The notes beneath the pieces were generated by a model that did not search any database, was not told where the DNA came from, and was given only the letters and a program-made list of their open reading frames with translations. Shown in pieces: positions 8,193 through 15,268 of a stretch of 32,542 bases of DNA. Source of the DNA: Bacteroidota bacterium. GTDB taxonomy: Bacteria > Bacteroidota > Ignavibacteria > Ignavibacteriales > Ignavibacteriaceae. Each line of letters starts with the position of its first letter. The stretch's first letter is position 1. The translations under genes were made by a program, and so were the position numbers. The stretch spans positions 1 to 32,542 of the forward strand of contig JAEYUD010000257.1 of NCBI GenBank assembly GCA_023433685.1, read 5' to 3'.

Positions 8193-8618
8193 ATGAACAT
8201 CTGTGAAATATTGAAAGACGCGAAGCATATTTGCGTTGTTGGAATCTCCGATAAACCCGGGCGTGACAGTGGACGTATTGCCCTGATGCTTAAAAACGAA
8301 GGCTACCACGTGACCGGGGTTCACCCCACTCTGAAAGAATTCGCCGGTATTAAAATATTCCCGTCACTTAACGATGTCCCCGGCGATATCGATATTGTGG
8401 ATGTTTTTATGAATTCGAAACGCATCCCCGAAATTATTGATGATGTGCTTGCCGTGAAGCCCAAAACCCTCTGGCTGCAACTCGGCATAAGAAACGATGA
8501 TGCGGTTGCCCCCGTTGAAGAAGCGGGTATCACAACCATTCAGGATCATTGTATCGCGATAGAGTACAGGTTCTGCAATTCCTCTCAGAAACAGGTCAGG
8601 TCGTTTGAGGGTATCTGA
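8193..8618 (+). CDS. CoA-binding protein (YccU/CoA_binding_2 family)
   Basis: A 141-aa Rossmann-fold protein. The ATG at 8193 is chosen because the family pattern begins directly after it (MNICEILKDAKHICVVGISD); the frame is open another 14 codons upstream with no family-like sequence. Motifs are HICVVGISDKPGRDSG (about 11-26, the nucleotide-binding loop), YHVTGVHPTLKEFAGIKIFP, a central VDVFMNSKRIPEIID, then KTLWLQLGIRND and the C-terminal TTIQDHCIAIEYRF. The conserved late cysteine fits the family pattern. Proteins of this family bind CoA in structural studies, but their physiological role is unclear. It overlaps the following outer-membrane protein gene by 14 nt, so the two are probably translated together. 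Confidence 0.9.
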   Translation: MNICEILKDAKHICVVGISDKPGRDSGRIALMLKNEGYHVTGVHPTLKEFAGIKIFPSLNDVPGDIDIVDVFMNSKRIPEIIDDVLAVKPKTLWLQLGIRNDDAVAPVEEAGITTIQDHCIAIEYRFCNSSQKQVRSFEGI

Positions 8619-9936
8619 TCTCATCCGTGCCGGCTTTTTACTCTTCCTCCTCTTCGCGATATTCAGAGACGGGGAAGCAGCAGATACCACCGGTGTGCCT
8701 TTCACGGTCAGGATAGATACCATTGCCATATCGGGAAATGACATCACCGATAACGACATAATACTGAACGAACTCGGATTCAGGCCCGGGGCAACTGTAG
8801 ACTCGCTGATCCTCGAGTTCAACCGGAAGCGCGTTTACAGCCTCCAGCTTTTCACAAGCGTCGATTTCAACCTTTCAAAGATCGACTCGCTCAATCTCCT
8901 CACCATTGCGGTAAAGGAAAGCTGGTACATCTACCCGATCCCTTACATCGACAGGAACGAGAAAGACTGGACAAAACTCTCCTACGGCCTGAACCTGAAG
9001 ATATTCAATTTCCGCGGGCGGAATGAACTCCTCTCCGGTAATGTTAAATTCGGATACGACCCGGGCTACTCGCTGATGTACAACATCCCCTACCTCTTCC
9101 GGGATGAGCAGATATCACTTCAGACCAATGTTAGCTACACCAAGCGGAAAAGCAGAAGTGACGTGGCTGACGCCCTCTATGGTGAGTCTTTCAAACAGGA
9201 TGTTCTGAATGCCTCCCTCACACTCGGGAAGCGTTTCGCCCTCTTCCACAGGATCTCGTTCACAGCCGGCTACAACTACATCGAAACGCCGAAATTCATC
9301 CCCGGGGTTAATGCCACCTCCGACAGGATCGACCGCTATGGATATGCCGGTATACGATATTCATACGATACACGCAACTTGAACATAGCCCCCACGGGTG
9401 GCACTTTTATGAATGCCGAGTACACTTATAAAGGGATCGGGAACAGCGAGGTCAGTTATGGCGTTGCCACATTCGATGTCAGGAAATACTACAAAATATC
9501 AGGTCCGTTTCACGTTAAATGGCGCCTTGGTTTAAGAGAACTGACGGGTGGCAGCATCCCTTATTATGATCTCTCCATTCTCGGTATCGACGAGCGAGTC
9601 AGGGGTCATTACAACAGCAAGGCTGAAGGGAGGGGCGCGGTAACCGGCTCTGTTGAAACGTATTTTAACGTAATCGACGAATTGCCGATCGAGTTTAAGT
9701 TCCCCGTCATCCCCAGAAGCCTCACACGGTACAGGGTAAGCCTTGGTTTCCAGCTTTTTGTTGACGCGGGGATGTATCGCCCTGATTCAGGTGGGTACGA
9801 TACAGGCAACATGCAGCGTGGATACGGATTTGGTGTCACAGTGGCAGTACTTCCCTACAACATAGCACGGGCTGAACTGGCATTCGATGAGCAGGGCAGA
9901 TCGCAAATAATTCTTGATATTGGACTCTCTTTTTAG
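8605..9936 (+). CDS. Omp85/BamA-TamA family outer-membrane protein with one POTRA domain
   Basis: A 443-aa protein with a signal peptide (LIRAGFLLFLLFAIFRDGEA), one POTRA-like domain (about residues 33-107, from VRIDTIAISGNDITDNDII to LNLLTIAVKESW), and a C-terminal barrel rich in alternating aromatic and polar residues (TAGYNYIETPKF, GYAGIRYSYDTRN). A VRGHYNS segment at about 332 resembles the conserved VRGF/Y loop of Omp85 barrels, and the chain ends DIGLSF with the terminal Phe typical of barrel proteins. No ATG lies before the signal peptide, so the TTG at 8605 is the only sensible start. With a single POTRA it is smaller than BamA (five POTRAs) and closer to other bacterial Omp85 members. 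Its role could be insertion or transport of outer-membrane components. It overlaps both neighbours, implying one operon. Confidence 0.85.
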   Translation: MRVSDLIRAGFLLFLLFAIFRDGEAADTTGVPFTVRIDTIAISGNDITDNDIILNELGFRPGATVDSLILEFNRKRVYSLQLFTSVDFNLSKIDSLNLLTIAVKESWYIYPIPYIDRNEKDWTKLSYGLNLKIFNFRGRNELLSGNVKFGYDPGYSLMYNIPYLFRDEQISLQTNVSYTKRKSRSDVADALYGESFKQDVLNASLTLGKRFALFHRISFTAGYNYIETPKFIPGVNATSDRIDRYGYAGIRYSYDTRNLNIAPTGGTFMNAEYTYKGIGNSEVSYGVATFDVRKYYKISGPFHVKWRLGLRELTGGSIPYYDLSILGIDERVRGHYNSKAEGRGAVTGSVETYFNVIDELPIEFKFPVIPRSLTRYRVSLGFQLFVDAGMYRPDSGGYDTGNMQRGYGFGVTVAVLPYNIARAELAFDEQGRSQIILDIGLSF

Positions 9937-10699
9937 CCCCTCCGCTCATCCTTACAGGGATATCCTCCTTGCGAAATGTGATGAGATAGCCGCCATTCTC
10001 TCCACGGAGATCAACGGTCTGGCACTTCCGTTCACCCTCAACCCGGATCTGAACGAAAAAAACATTTATCACGCCACTGTAACCATCCTGCTCGAAGGGA
10101 AGAGAACGGGCGCGGTAAATATCTTTTTCAGTCCGAAAAAAGGGAGTTTTACTCTTACCACCGACAAAACTTCCGACGAAATGGTGCAGCACCTCTATTC
10201 ATGTGTAACATCGCCGGCAGACCGGTCACCTGAAACTGAAGACCTCACCGGCTGGCACATCTTTACCGATGGCTCCTTTAACGGAAGTGATGCTTCGTGG
10301 GCTTTCGTCCTCTTAAAAGATGGTGAAGTGGTGGAAGAATCATTCGGTGTGGTACACGACCGCTCACACTCAACTTCACATCAGATAGTAGGTGAATTTA
10401 CCGCCGTGGTTAACGCCTTGAAAAAGTGCGATGAATTAAACATCACCGCCGCTACACTTCATTATGACCTCGACCTTATAGGAAAGATCGCCACCGGAAA
10501 GTACAAAGCAAAAGCCGCCGTTTCACTCTTCTTTCTTCAGGGTGTTTCGTCCGCTAAAGTGAAAGTCACCTGGAACAAGGTTAAAGCGCATAACGGTAAC
10601 AAATGGAACGAGCGCGTCGATCGCCTTGCCGCGCGCCCCCTTGGTGACAGAAAAGATCTTTCCATCGATGAACTGCTTAAAATTGAGTTCGGTGACTGA
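9914..10699 (+). CDS. RNase H-domain protein with an uncharacterised N-terminal domain
   Basis: A 261-aa protein. Residues about 113-245 form an RNase HI fold with the catalytic acids in order: HIFTDGSF (Asp119), VGEFTAVVNAL (Glu161), LHYDLDLIGK (Asp185), then KVKAHNGNKWNERVDRLA with His226 and Asp236. The enzyme would cut the RNA strand of RNA-DNA hybrids in the cytoplasm. The first 100 residues (DILLAKCDEIAAILS, then IYHATVTILLEG) are not the usual hybrid-binding domain found in some RNase HI proteins, and I do not recognise them. No ATG exists before residue 90, so translation must begin at the TTG at 9914 or the TTG at 9920, both inside the end of the Omp85-like gene; I keep the longer form. 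The 23-nt overlap suggests coupling to that gene. Confidence 0.83.
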   Translation: MILDSLFSPSAHPYRDILLAKCDEIAAILSTEINGLALPFTLNPDLNEKNIYHATVTILLEGKRTGAVNIFFSPKKGSFTLTTDKTSDEMVQHLYSCVTSPADRSPETEDLTGWHIFTDGSFNGSDASWAFVLLKDGEVVEESFGVVHDRSHSTSHQIVGEFTAVVNALKKCDELNITAATLHYDLDLIGKIATGKYKAKAAVSLFFLQGVSSAKVKVTWNKVKAHNGNKWNERVDRLAARPLGDRKDLSIDELLKIEFGD

Positions 10700-10710
10700 C
10701 CCGCAGGTCA
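10697..10710 (+). terminator. Short hairpin overlapping the RNase H stop codon
   Basis: TGACC-CGCA-GGTCA forms a 5-bp stem with a 4-nt loop, starting at the stop codon and followed by ATTTTCC. It is a weak candidate for the end of the three-gene operon; no better one is visible before the next gene. Confidence 0.3.
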
Positions 10711-10997
10711 ATTTTCCTCCCGTGTAAAAATTTGGAACTTTTTACCCTCTTTTTGTGTCTAATACTTTATAGAGGCAAAATATTGTGACTCGCGTTACAT
10801 TTGAGCCCCAAGGCGGCGTTTTATCCCCTTTTATTTGGGGGAATCGAAAAAAAGCCGTATTTTGCACCACAAAAAAATCGGAGCATTATAGTTTTTTAGC
10901 TACACAATTAATTAATAACGACACGTCTGCCACGTCAGCCGGTTATTGTTACACTTAGCGTTTATTAATATTTATTCACTAATTCATTGGAGTAGCG
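10711..10997. other. Intergenic leader region, no gene seen
   Basis: About 290 bp separate the RNase H-domain gene from the 82-aa protein gene. I see AT-rich promoter-like sequence, a weak TCCCC/GGGGA hairpin (10824-10842) and no convincing coding frame. The promoter for the 82-aa gene probably lies here, but I cannot fix its boxes. Confidence 0.4.
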
Positions 10998-11246
10998 ATG
11001 AAAAGCATAGTTGCAAAGATCGAGAACCCTTTATCTGATCTTATTTCAGACGAGATTTACGAGCTTCTTTCAAGCCACAGCCTGATTGATGAAAAAGCTG
11101 TTCGTGATTACCAGATCAGAAAGAAATTCAAACAGCTGAGAGCCGGCAAGGTTTCAGCAGGTGACGCTATCGACACTATCCGTGAAGAGTATCCTTACTT
11201 ACAGTTCGATACAATTCGCAAGATAGTTTATCAGATCAGCAAATAA
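10998..11246 (+). CDS. Small conserved-looking helical protein of unknown function
   Basis: An 82-aa protein starting at an ATG with a good Shine-Dalgarno (GGAG, six bases before). It has no signal peptide or membrane segment. It appears mostly helical: an acidic N-terminal half (LSDLISDEIYELLSSHSLID), a basic middle (VRDYQIRKKFKQLRAGKVSA), and a C-terminal segment EEYPYLQFDTIRKIVYQISK. The basic helix followed by an aromatic-rich segment could bind nucleic acid or a protein partner, but I do not recognise the family. It stands alone, with a long leader, its own ribosome binding site and a strong downstream terminator, which suggests a separately controlled and well-expressed gene. Confidence 0.8.
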   Translation: MKSIVAKIENPLSDLISDEIYELLSSHSLIDEKAVRDYQIRKKFKQLRAGKVSAGDAIDTIREEYPYLQFDTIRKIVYQISK

Positions 11247-11310
11247 TTTGTTTTATTCATTGCTCCTGTATATATTTTCGGAGCATTTGAAATTAATTTG
11301 GTTATCAGAT

Positions 11311-11344
11311 TTGTTCACCGGTTCTTCCCCTGACCGATGAACCA
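11311..11344 (+). other. Imperfect hairpin in the 3' region of the 82-aa gene
   Basis: TTGTTCACCGGT (11311-11322) pairs with ACCGATGAACCA (11333-11344) at ten of twelve positions, just before the intrinsic terminator. Together they give an unusually structured 3' untranslated region, which could influence mRNA stability or contain a processed RNA. An upstream short stem (TGCTCC/GGAGCA, 11261-11285) adds to it. Confidence 0.35.
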
Positions 11345-11354
11345 ATAACATAAT

Positions 11355-11383
11355 GCCCGGCGAACCCCCTTGCCGGGCTTTTT
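11355..11383 (+). terminator. Intrinsic terminator upstream of the DUF3098 gene
   Basis: GCCCGGC (11355-11361) pairs with GCCGGGC (11372-11378) across a 10-nt loop and is followed directly by TTTTT. This is a standard Rho-independent terminator for the 82-aa gene transcript. Confidence 0.85.
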
Positions 11384-11402
11384 ATAATTACAGGATTAGG
11401 CA

Positions 11403-11687
11403 ATGGCAAAAAAAGTTCAAACCAGAACAGCATCAAAACAGGTTCCGCTCTGGAAGAGCCCTTCACCTTTCAAAATTTATTTCGATACAACCAACTATAT
11501 CCTCCTTGCCCTGGGTGTAGTTGCTTTGATTGTCGGTTTTGTCCTCCTTTCACAGAAACCGTGGGACTCAACCCCCTCCCTCGTTTTTTCACCAATTATT
11601 CTCGTAGCGGCTTACGTTCTCATTCTCCCCGCCGCGATTCTTTACAGGAAGAAAAAACAGAACCCCAGGGAATCAGAAGAGTCCTGA
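11403..11687 (+). CDS. DUF3098 family small membrane protein
   Basis: A 94-aa protein with a basic N-terminus (MAKKVQTRTASKQ), a short amphipathic segment (KIYFDTTNYILLALG) and two membrane helices: about 31-49 (ILLALGVVALIVGFVLLSQ) and about 60-80 (VFSPIILVAAYVLILPAAILY), then a basic cytoplasmic tail. The two-helix hairpin with the F-x-x-x-NY entry to helix 1 and the SP-I start of helix 2 matches DUF3098, a family largely restricted to Bacteroidota and relatives and of unknown function. It is the first gene after an intrinsic terminator and lies four bases before the EutN-like gene, so it probably heads the operon running through dprA and the ABC ATPase. Confidence 0.85.
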   Translation: MAKKVQTRTASKQVPLWKSPSPFKIYFDTTNYILLALGVVALIVGFVLLSQKPWDSTPSLVFSPIILVAAYVLILPAAILYRKKKQNPRESEES

Positions 11688-11691
11688 CACA

Positions 11692-11967
11692 ATGTTCCTC
11701 GCCAAGGTTCACGGAAATGTGGTCTCTTCTGTTAAAAACAAGGAACTGACGGGACAAAAACTCCTCCTCGTCCGTAAAATCGGGCTCGATGGCGAATTCA
11801 TTGACAACAAGGATATAATCGCCATAGATTATGTCTCTGCCGGCCCCGGCGATACCGTAATGGTTACGCAAGAGGGTGATGCCGTACAGCAGATAATAAA
11901 AAACAAAAACTCCCCGGTTCACACTATTATAGTCGGAGTGGTCGACAAGATCTCCGTCACTGTCTGA
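11692..11967 (+). CDS. EutN/CcmL-family microcompartment vertex (BMC-P) homologue
   Basis: A 91-aa protein matching the EutN/CcmL pattern along its whole length: MFLAKVHGNVVSSVKNKEL at the start, GQKLLLVRKI, then IIAIDYVSAGPGDTVMVTQE (the conserved D-x-x-x-A-G-x-G-d turn), and a C-terminal HTIIVGVVDKISV. In known systems these proteins form pentamers that cap the vertices of bacterial microcompartments. No BMC shell hexamer (BMC-H) or encapsulated enzyme is encoded nearby. The neighbours are a DUF3098 membrane protein, dprA and an ABC ATPase. It may therefore act outside a classical compartment, or serve a compartment encoded elsewhere. The spacing of four bases before and five after shows it belongs to this operon. 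Confidence 0.88.
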   Translation: MFLAKVHGNVVSSVKNKELTGQKLLLVRKIGLDGEFIDNKDIIAIDYVSAGPGDTVMVTQEGDAVQQIIKNKNSPVHTIIVGVVDKISVTV

Positions 11968-11972
11968 CCCCA

Positions 11973-13103
11973 ATGAGATCGATCCCCCTCGAAGAATTTG
12001 TCGCGCTTCGCCGGCTTCTTAGAAGTTCTCAGATCGGTATTGTGCGCCTCCGCTCAATCCTCGACGCTTTCGGAAAAGGCGTTGACGTGATTGACACACC
12101 CGTTAAAAAGATCGCCCAGGAAGTAAAACTTACAGAGGCCGCCTATAAAGGGCTGCTTGAAGGTGTGGGAAATGGCGATTTCGATTCAGATTATAAAAAA
12201 GACTACGATTATATCACCTCCTTCGGAGGAAAGATACTCTCCTATGGAAGCGAGTTCTACCCCTCCCAGCTTGTAAATATCTACGACCCGCCCATTCTGC
12301 TTTACGTCGCCGGTGAGATCACTGAAGATGATAAAAGATCGATCGGAATTGTAGGCACAAGAACCCCGACTCCCTATGGCACCCGCTCGGCGGCCGATAT
12401 TGCTTCAGGGCTCGCCAATGAAAAATTCACTGTCATTAGCGGACTTGCCCGGGGCATCGACACCACTTCCCACAGGGCCACCCTTGAAGCAGGAGGCAGA
12501 ACAATTGCCGTGCTCGGAAGCGGTTTCAGAAACATCTACCCCCAGGAGAATAAAAAACTCGTAAAAGAGATAGTTAATGGAAATGGCGCCGTGATCACTG
12601 AATATTCACCCGATACCAAGCCCGACGCCATCAATTTCCCCGCGCGCAACAGGATCATCAGCGGACTCTCACTGGGGGTTCTCGTTGTTGAAGCAGCTGA
12701 AAAGGGTGGCGCACTTCACACCGCCGCTTTCGCGAACGATCAGGGTAAAGCGGTTTTCGCCATACCCGGTAACATCAATTCCGTGAAATCGGGTGGCACC
12801 AACCGCCTGATCCAGAACGGAGAGGCAAAACTTGTGATCGATGTCTTCGATATCCTCGATGAACTGAACATCAAACCACAAAAAGCTCCCCTCTTTGAAG
12901 AAGAAAAAGATATTGTCGTTCCGGAAGACCTCTCAATATTTGAAGAGAAGCTTTATTCTGCAATTGAGTTCCAACCCGTTCATATCGATGAGATCGCGAA
13001 TCTTACCGGACTGAATGTTTCGGAGTGTCTCACCACTCTTCTCACCCTTGAGTTGAAGGGCTACGTGCGGCAACTGCCGGGTAAAAACTTCGTGAGGGTG
13101 TAG
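11973..13103 (+). CDS. dprA: DNA processing protein DprA
   Basis: A 376-aa DprA, the usual length. It loads RecA on incoming single-stranded DNA during natural transformation and protects it. The N-terminal helical (SAM-like) part spans about 1-85. The Rossmann-like DprA core follows: SIGIVGTRTPTPYGTRSA (about 122-139), FTVISGLARGIDTTSHRA, TIAVLGSGFRNIYPQEN, NFPARNRIISGLSLGVLVVEA, and GNINSVKSGGTNRLIQNGA-like sequence. A C-terminal winged helix covers about 310-376 (PVHIDEIANLTGLNVSECLT). It starts five bases after the EutN-like gene and shows no Shine-Dalgarno, suggesting translational coupling. Its presence suggests competence or DNA uptake capacity, though no other competence gene is in the window. 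Confidence 0.97.
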   Translation: MRSIPLEEFVALRRLLRSSQIGIVRLRSILDAFGKGVDVIDTPVKKIAQEVKLTEAAYKGLLEGVGNGDFDSDYKKDYDYITSFGGKILSYGSEFYPSQLVNIYDPPILLYVAGEITEDDKRSIGIVGTRTPTPYGTRSAADIASGLANEKFTVISGLARGIDTTSHRATLEAGGRTIAVLGSGFRNIYPQENKKLVKEIVNGNGAVITEYSPDTKPDAINFPARNRIISGLSLGVLVVEAAEKGGALHTAAFANDQGKAVFAIPGNINSVKSGGTNRLIQNGEAKLVIDVFDILDELNIKPQKAPLFEEEKDIVVPEDLSIFEEKLYSAIEFQPVHIDEIANLTGLNVSECLTTLLTLELKGYVRQLPGKNFVRV

Positions 13104-13107
13104 CATT

Positions 13108-13836
13108 ATGATCGTTATCGAAGGTCTCCACAAAAGCTTCGGCGGAAACAAGGTTTTACGCGGGCTCGATCTTACCATAAACAAAGGCGAGGCACTTACC
13201 ATCATCGGTCGCTCCGGCTGTGGGAAGTCGGTACTTCTGAAACACATCATCGGCCTGCTCAAGCCCGATCAGGGTACCGTTACCGTTGAAGGTTACAATA
13301 TCAACAAGATCAAAGAGAAAGACCTCTACGAGCTTCGCAAAAAGTTCGGGTTCCTTTTTCAGGGGGCAGCGCTCTTCGACTCAATGACCGTCGGTGAGAA
13401 TGTCTCACTCCCCCTGATCGAAGGCAACACGAAATTCACCCAAACAGATATCGACAAGGCTGTTGCCGAAAAACTTGAAATGGTCGCCCTCCCCGGCATC
13501 GAAAAACTAAAACCAGCTGAACTCTCCGGTGGTATGCGCAAAAGGGTCGGACTTGCCCGCGCCCTCATAACAAACCCCGAGTACATCCTCTACGACGAGC
13601 CCACCACCGGTCTCGACCCCATCATGAGCGAATCGATCGACAACCTCATCAAAGACCTAAGCAACAAACTGAAAGTTACCTCCATCATCGTCACCCACGA
13701 CATGATCAGCGTTAACATCGTCGCTGAACGAGTTGCCATGGCACACGAAGGAAAGATATACTTCACCGGCACCCCGAAAGAACTAATGGCCTCCGAAGAT
13801 GAGGTAATTCAGGATTTTATCGCGCGGACCAAGTGA
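13108..13836 (+). CDS. ABC transporter ATP-binding protein, MlaF-like (MCE lipid transport)
   Basis: A 242-aa ABC ATPase with Walker A GRSGCGKSV (about 33-41), a Q-loop in FGFLFQGAALFDSMTVGENV (about 75-94), signature LSGGMRKRVGLARAL, Walker B YILYDEPTTGLDP and a TSIIVTHD switch histidine. The LFQ-x-x-ALFDSMTV-x-EN segment is characteristic of MlaF/Mkl-type ATPases that energise MCE-protein lipid transport at the inner membrane, and separates it from CcmA or LptB. The ATG follows dprA by four bases, with GAGGG in the dprA end as the ribosome binding site. The expected partners MlaE (permease) and MlaD (MCE protein) are absent from the window, so they must be encoded elsewhere. Confidence 0.88.
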   Translation: MIVIEGLHKSFGGNKVLRGLDLTINKGEALTIIGRSGCGKSVLLKHIIGLLKPDQGTVTVEGYNINKIKEKDLYELRKKFGFLFQGAALFDSMTVGENVSLPLIEGNTKFTQTDIDKAVAEKLEMVALPGIEKLKPAELSGGMRKRVGLARALITNPEYILYDEPTTGLDPIMSESIDNLIKDLSNKLKVTSIIVTHDMISVNIVAERVAMAHEGKIYFTGTPKELMASEDEVIQDFIARTK

Positions 13837-13842
13837 GTTTTC

Positions 13843-13872
13843 AGTGGCGAGTAGCGAGTGGCGAGTAGCGAG
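13843..13872. repeat. Short tandem repeat, 2 x 14 bp (4 x GTRGCGA)
   Basis: AGTGGCGAGTAGCG occurs twice head-to-tail (13843-13856 and 13857-13870). It can also be read as four 7-bp units GTGGCGA/GTAGCGA. It lies seven bases after the stop of the MlaF-like gene, in the spacer before rpmB. Confidence 0.75.
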
Positions 13873-13905
13873 GTTAGAGCCCTCTGAACATCTTTCATTT
13901 TCTTT

Positions 13906-13934
13906 TTGCTTTTTTATCACCCAAACCGTATATT
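13906..13934 (+). promoter_or_regulatory. Candidate sigma-70-type promoter for rpmB
   Basis: TTGCTT (13906-13911) and TATATT (13929-13934) are separated by exactly 17 nt, placing a start site about 40 nt ahead of the rpmB ATG. The match is by eye and the lineage's promoter rules are not well known. Confidence 0.4.
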
Positions 13935-13982
13935 AACAAACTGTTTTCTAATTTTTTTGAGCAAGAGCCAGGAGTTTAGTTT

Positions 13983-14222
13983 ATGTCAAGAACATGCCAG
14001 GTTACAGGTATAAAACCAAAGTACGGCAGCAGCATATCTCATGCTCACAACCACACAAAGAGAAGATTCCTCCCCAACCTTCAGAAAAAGAAGATCTGGG
14101 TTCAGGAACTTAACAGGTTCGTGACCGTGAAACTTACCGCCAAAGCGCTGAAGACCATCGCCAAAAACGGTACCGCTGTTATAGCACAGCTTGTCAGAGA
14201 GAAGAAGATCGACGCAAGATGA
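13983..14222 (+). CDS. rpmB: 50S ribosomal protein L28
   Basis: A 79-aa protein matching L28 end to end: MSRTCQVTGIKPKYGSSISH, then HNHTKRRFLPNLQKKKIWV, FVTVKLTAKALKTIAKNG. L28 is a component of the large ribosomal subunit. The length is standard. AGGAG lies about ten bases before the ATG. The gene is flanked by its own candidate promoter and a strong intrinsic terminator, so it is probably transcribed alone rather than with rpmG as in many other bacteria. Confidence 0.97.
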   Translation: MSRTCQVTGIKPKYGSSISHAHNHTKRRFLPNLQKKKIWVQELNRFVTVKLTAKALKTIAKNGTAVIAQLVREKKIDAR

Positions 14223-14243
14223 TCTCTCCGAGATTCGAGTTTT

Positions 14244-14276
14244 AAAAAGACCGTCTTCACGCAGGCGGTCTTTTTT
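14244..14276 (+). terminator. Intrinsic terminator after rpmB
   Basis: AAAAAGACCG (14244-14253) pairs with CGGTCTTTTT (14266-14275) across a 12-nt loop, with the T-run continuing past the stem. It lies 21 nt after the rpmB stop. The A-run on the left could also make it work in the other direction. Confidence 0.88.
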
Positions 14277-14466
14277 GTTTTAAAGCCCGGTTTTCAATCA
14301 TTTTTCAACTTTTTCCGCGCAGAAATCTGCCTGTTGTGACAGAAGACACCCCTTTGAACTGGGTTTAACAATAAACCCTTTTATTATATAATTATTGCCT
14401 TTCTTTATCCCTGTTTATCAATTATATTATACCCTGTAAAATAAATTTATCCCCGTAAAATTTAAT

Positions 14467-14495
14467 TTGACCTTTACCCTGATAACCCTTACATT
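14467..14495 (+). promoter_or_regulatory. Candidate promoter for the ccm operon
   Basis: TTGACC (14467-14472) and TACATT (14490-14495) are spaced 17 nt apart in the AT-rich region ahead of ccmC, giving a short leader of about 30 nt. The upstream stretch 14280-14466 is AT-rich, without a gene. Confidence 0.4.
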
Positions 14496-14530
14496 TTTAG
14501 GTTGGATTATTTTATTTTTAACGAGTTCTG

Positions 14531-15259
14531 ATGAAAAATATTGTTCACACAAAGTGGTACCAGATCCTCCTCTTTATCCTGATGGCGTATGTAATAATCG
14601 CCGGGATAAGCTTTCCGATCGTACCCAAACCGCAGGCATGGTACGAGTTCCCGCGTATCCCCGGACTTGAAGAGAACGCCAAAATTATCTTCTTCCACGT
14701 CCCGAGTTCGTGGCTCGCCACAGTTGCTTTCCTTATGGCAACTATTTACAGTATAAAGTTTTTAAGGCGCAAGAACATGGAAGACGACATGAAAGCCTAC
14801 ACTTCCATACAAATAGGGATGGTTTTCGTGGTTCTTGCCACTGTTACCGGTTCGGTCTGGGCAAAGTTCGCCTGGGGTTCGTTTTGGCACTGGGATCCCC
14901 GGGAAACCAGTATTTTTGCCCTTCTGTTGATCTATGGCGCCCTCTTCGCCCTCCGCTCAGCGATCGAGAACGAAGAGAAAAAAGCCACCCTCTCGGCAGT
15001 TTACAATATCATAGTATTTGTGACCGTCCCCTTCTTCATCTTCATAATGCCAAGGATCATGGCGGGGCTCCACCCCGGAAGTGCCAACGACGATAACTCG
15101 GGCCCCGTGGTCAACTTCAAGATGAACGGAAACATGCAGATCGTGTTTTACATCTCACTTACTGCTTTCAGCATGCTTTATGCCTGGATGTGGAACGTCG
15201 GTGCCAGGTCGATGATACTTCTCGACAAGGTCAAGAAACAAAAACTTTATCACGGATAA
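14531..15259 (+). CDS. ccmC: Cytochrome c maturation protein CcmC (haem handling, inner membrane)
   Basis: A 242-aa inner-membrane protein with about six transmembrane helices. It carries the haem-handling WWD signature, WAKFAWGSFWHWDPRET at about 110-126, flanked by the two conserved axial histidines in IIFFHVPSSW (His56) and AGLHPGSAN (His181). CcmC loads haem onto CcmE in the periplasm. The length matches the family (about 240). It is the first gene of a compact run with ccmD, ccmE and ccmF. The ABC components CcmA and CcmB that release haem-CcmE are not in the window. Confidence 0.95.
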   Translation: MKNIVHTKWYQILLFILMAYVIIAGISFPIVPKPQAWYEFPRIPGLEENAKIIFFHVPSSWLATVAFLMATIYSIKFLRRKNMEDDMKAYTSIQIGMVFVVLATVTGSVWAKFAWGSFWHWDPRETSIFALLLIYGALFALRSAIENEEKKATLSAVYNIIVFVTVPFFIFIMPRIMAGLHPGSANDDNSGPVVNFKMNGNMQIVFYISLTAFSMLYAWMWNVGARSMILLDKVKKQKLYHG

Positions 15260-15268
15260 GGATCAAAA

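Noticed and set aside
10784..10960. GTG-initiated frame of about 58 codons in the leader of the 82-aa gene
   Set aside because: No ribosome binding site, low-complexity translation with no domain, and it ends in AT-rich promoter-like sequence; chance open frame is more likely.
13108..13836. CcmA, given the nearby ccm genes
   Set aside because: The Q-loop region (LFQGAALFDSMTV) and 242-aa length fit MlaF-type ATPases; CcmA is about 200 aa, and rpmB with its own promoter and terminator separates the gene from ccmC.
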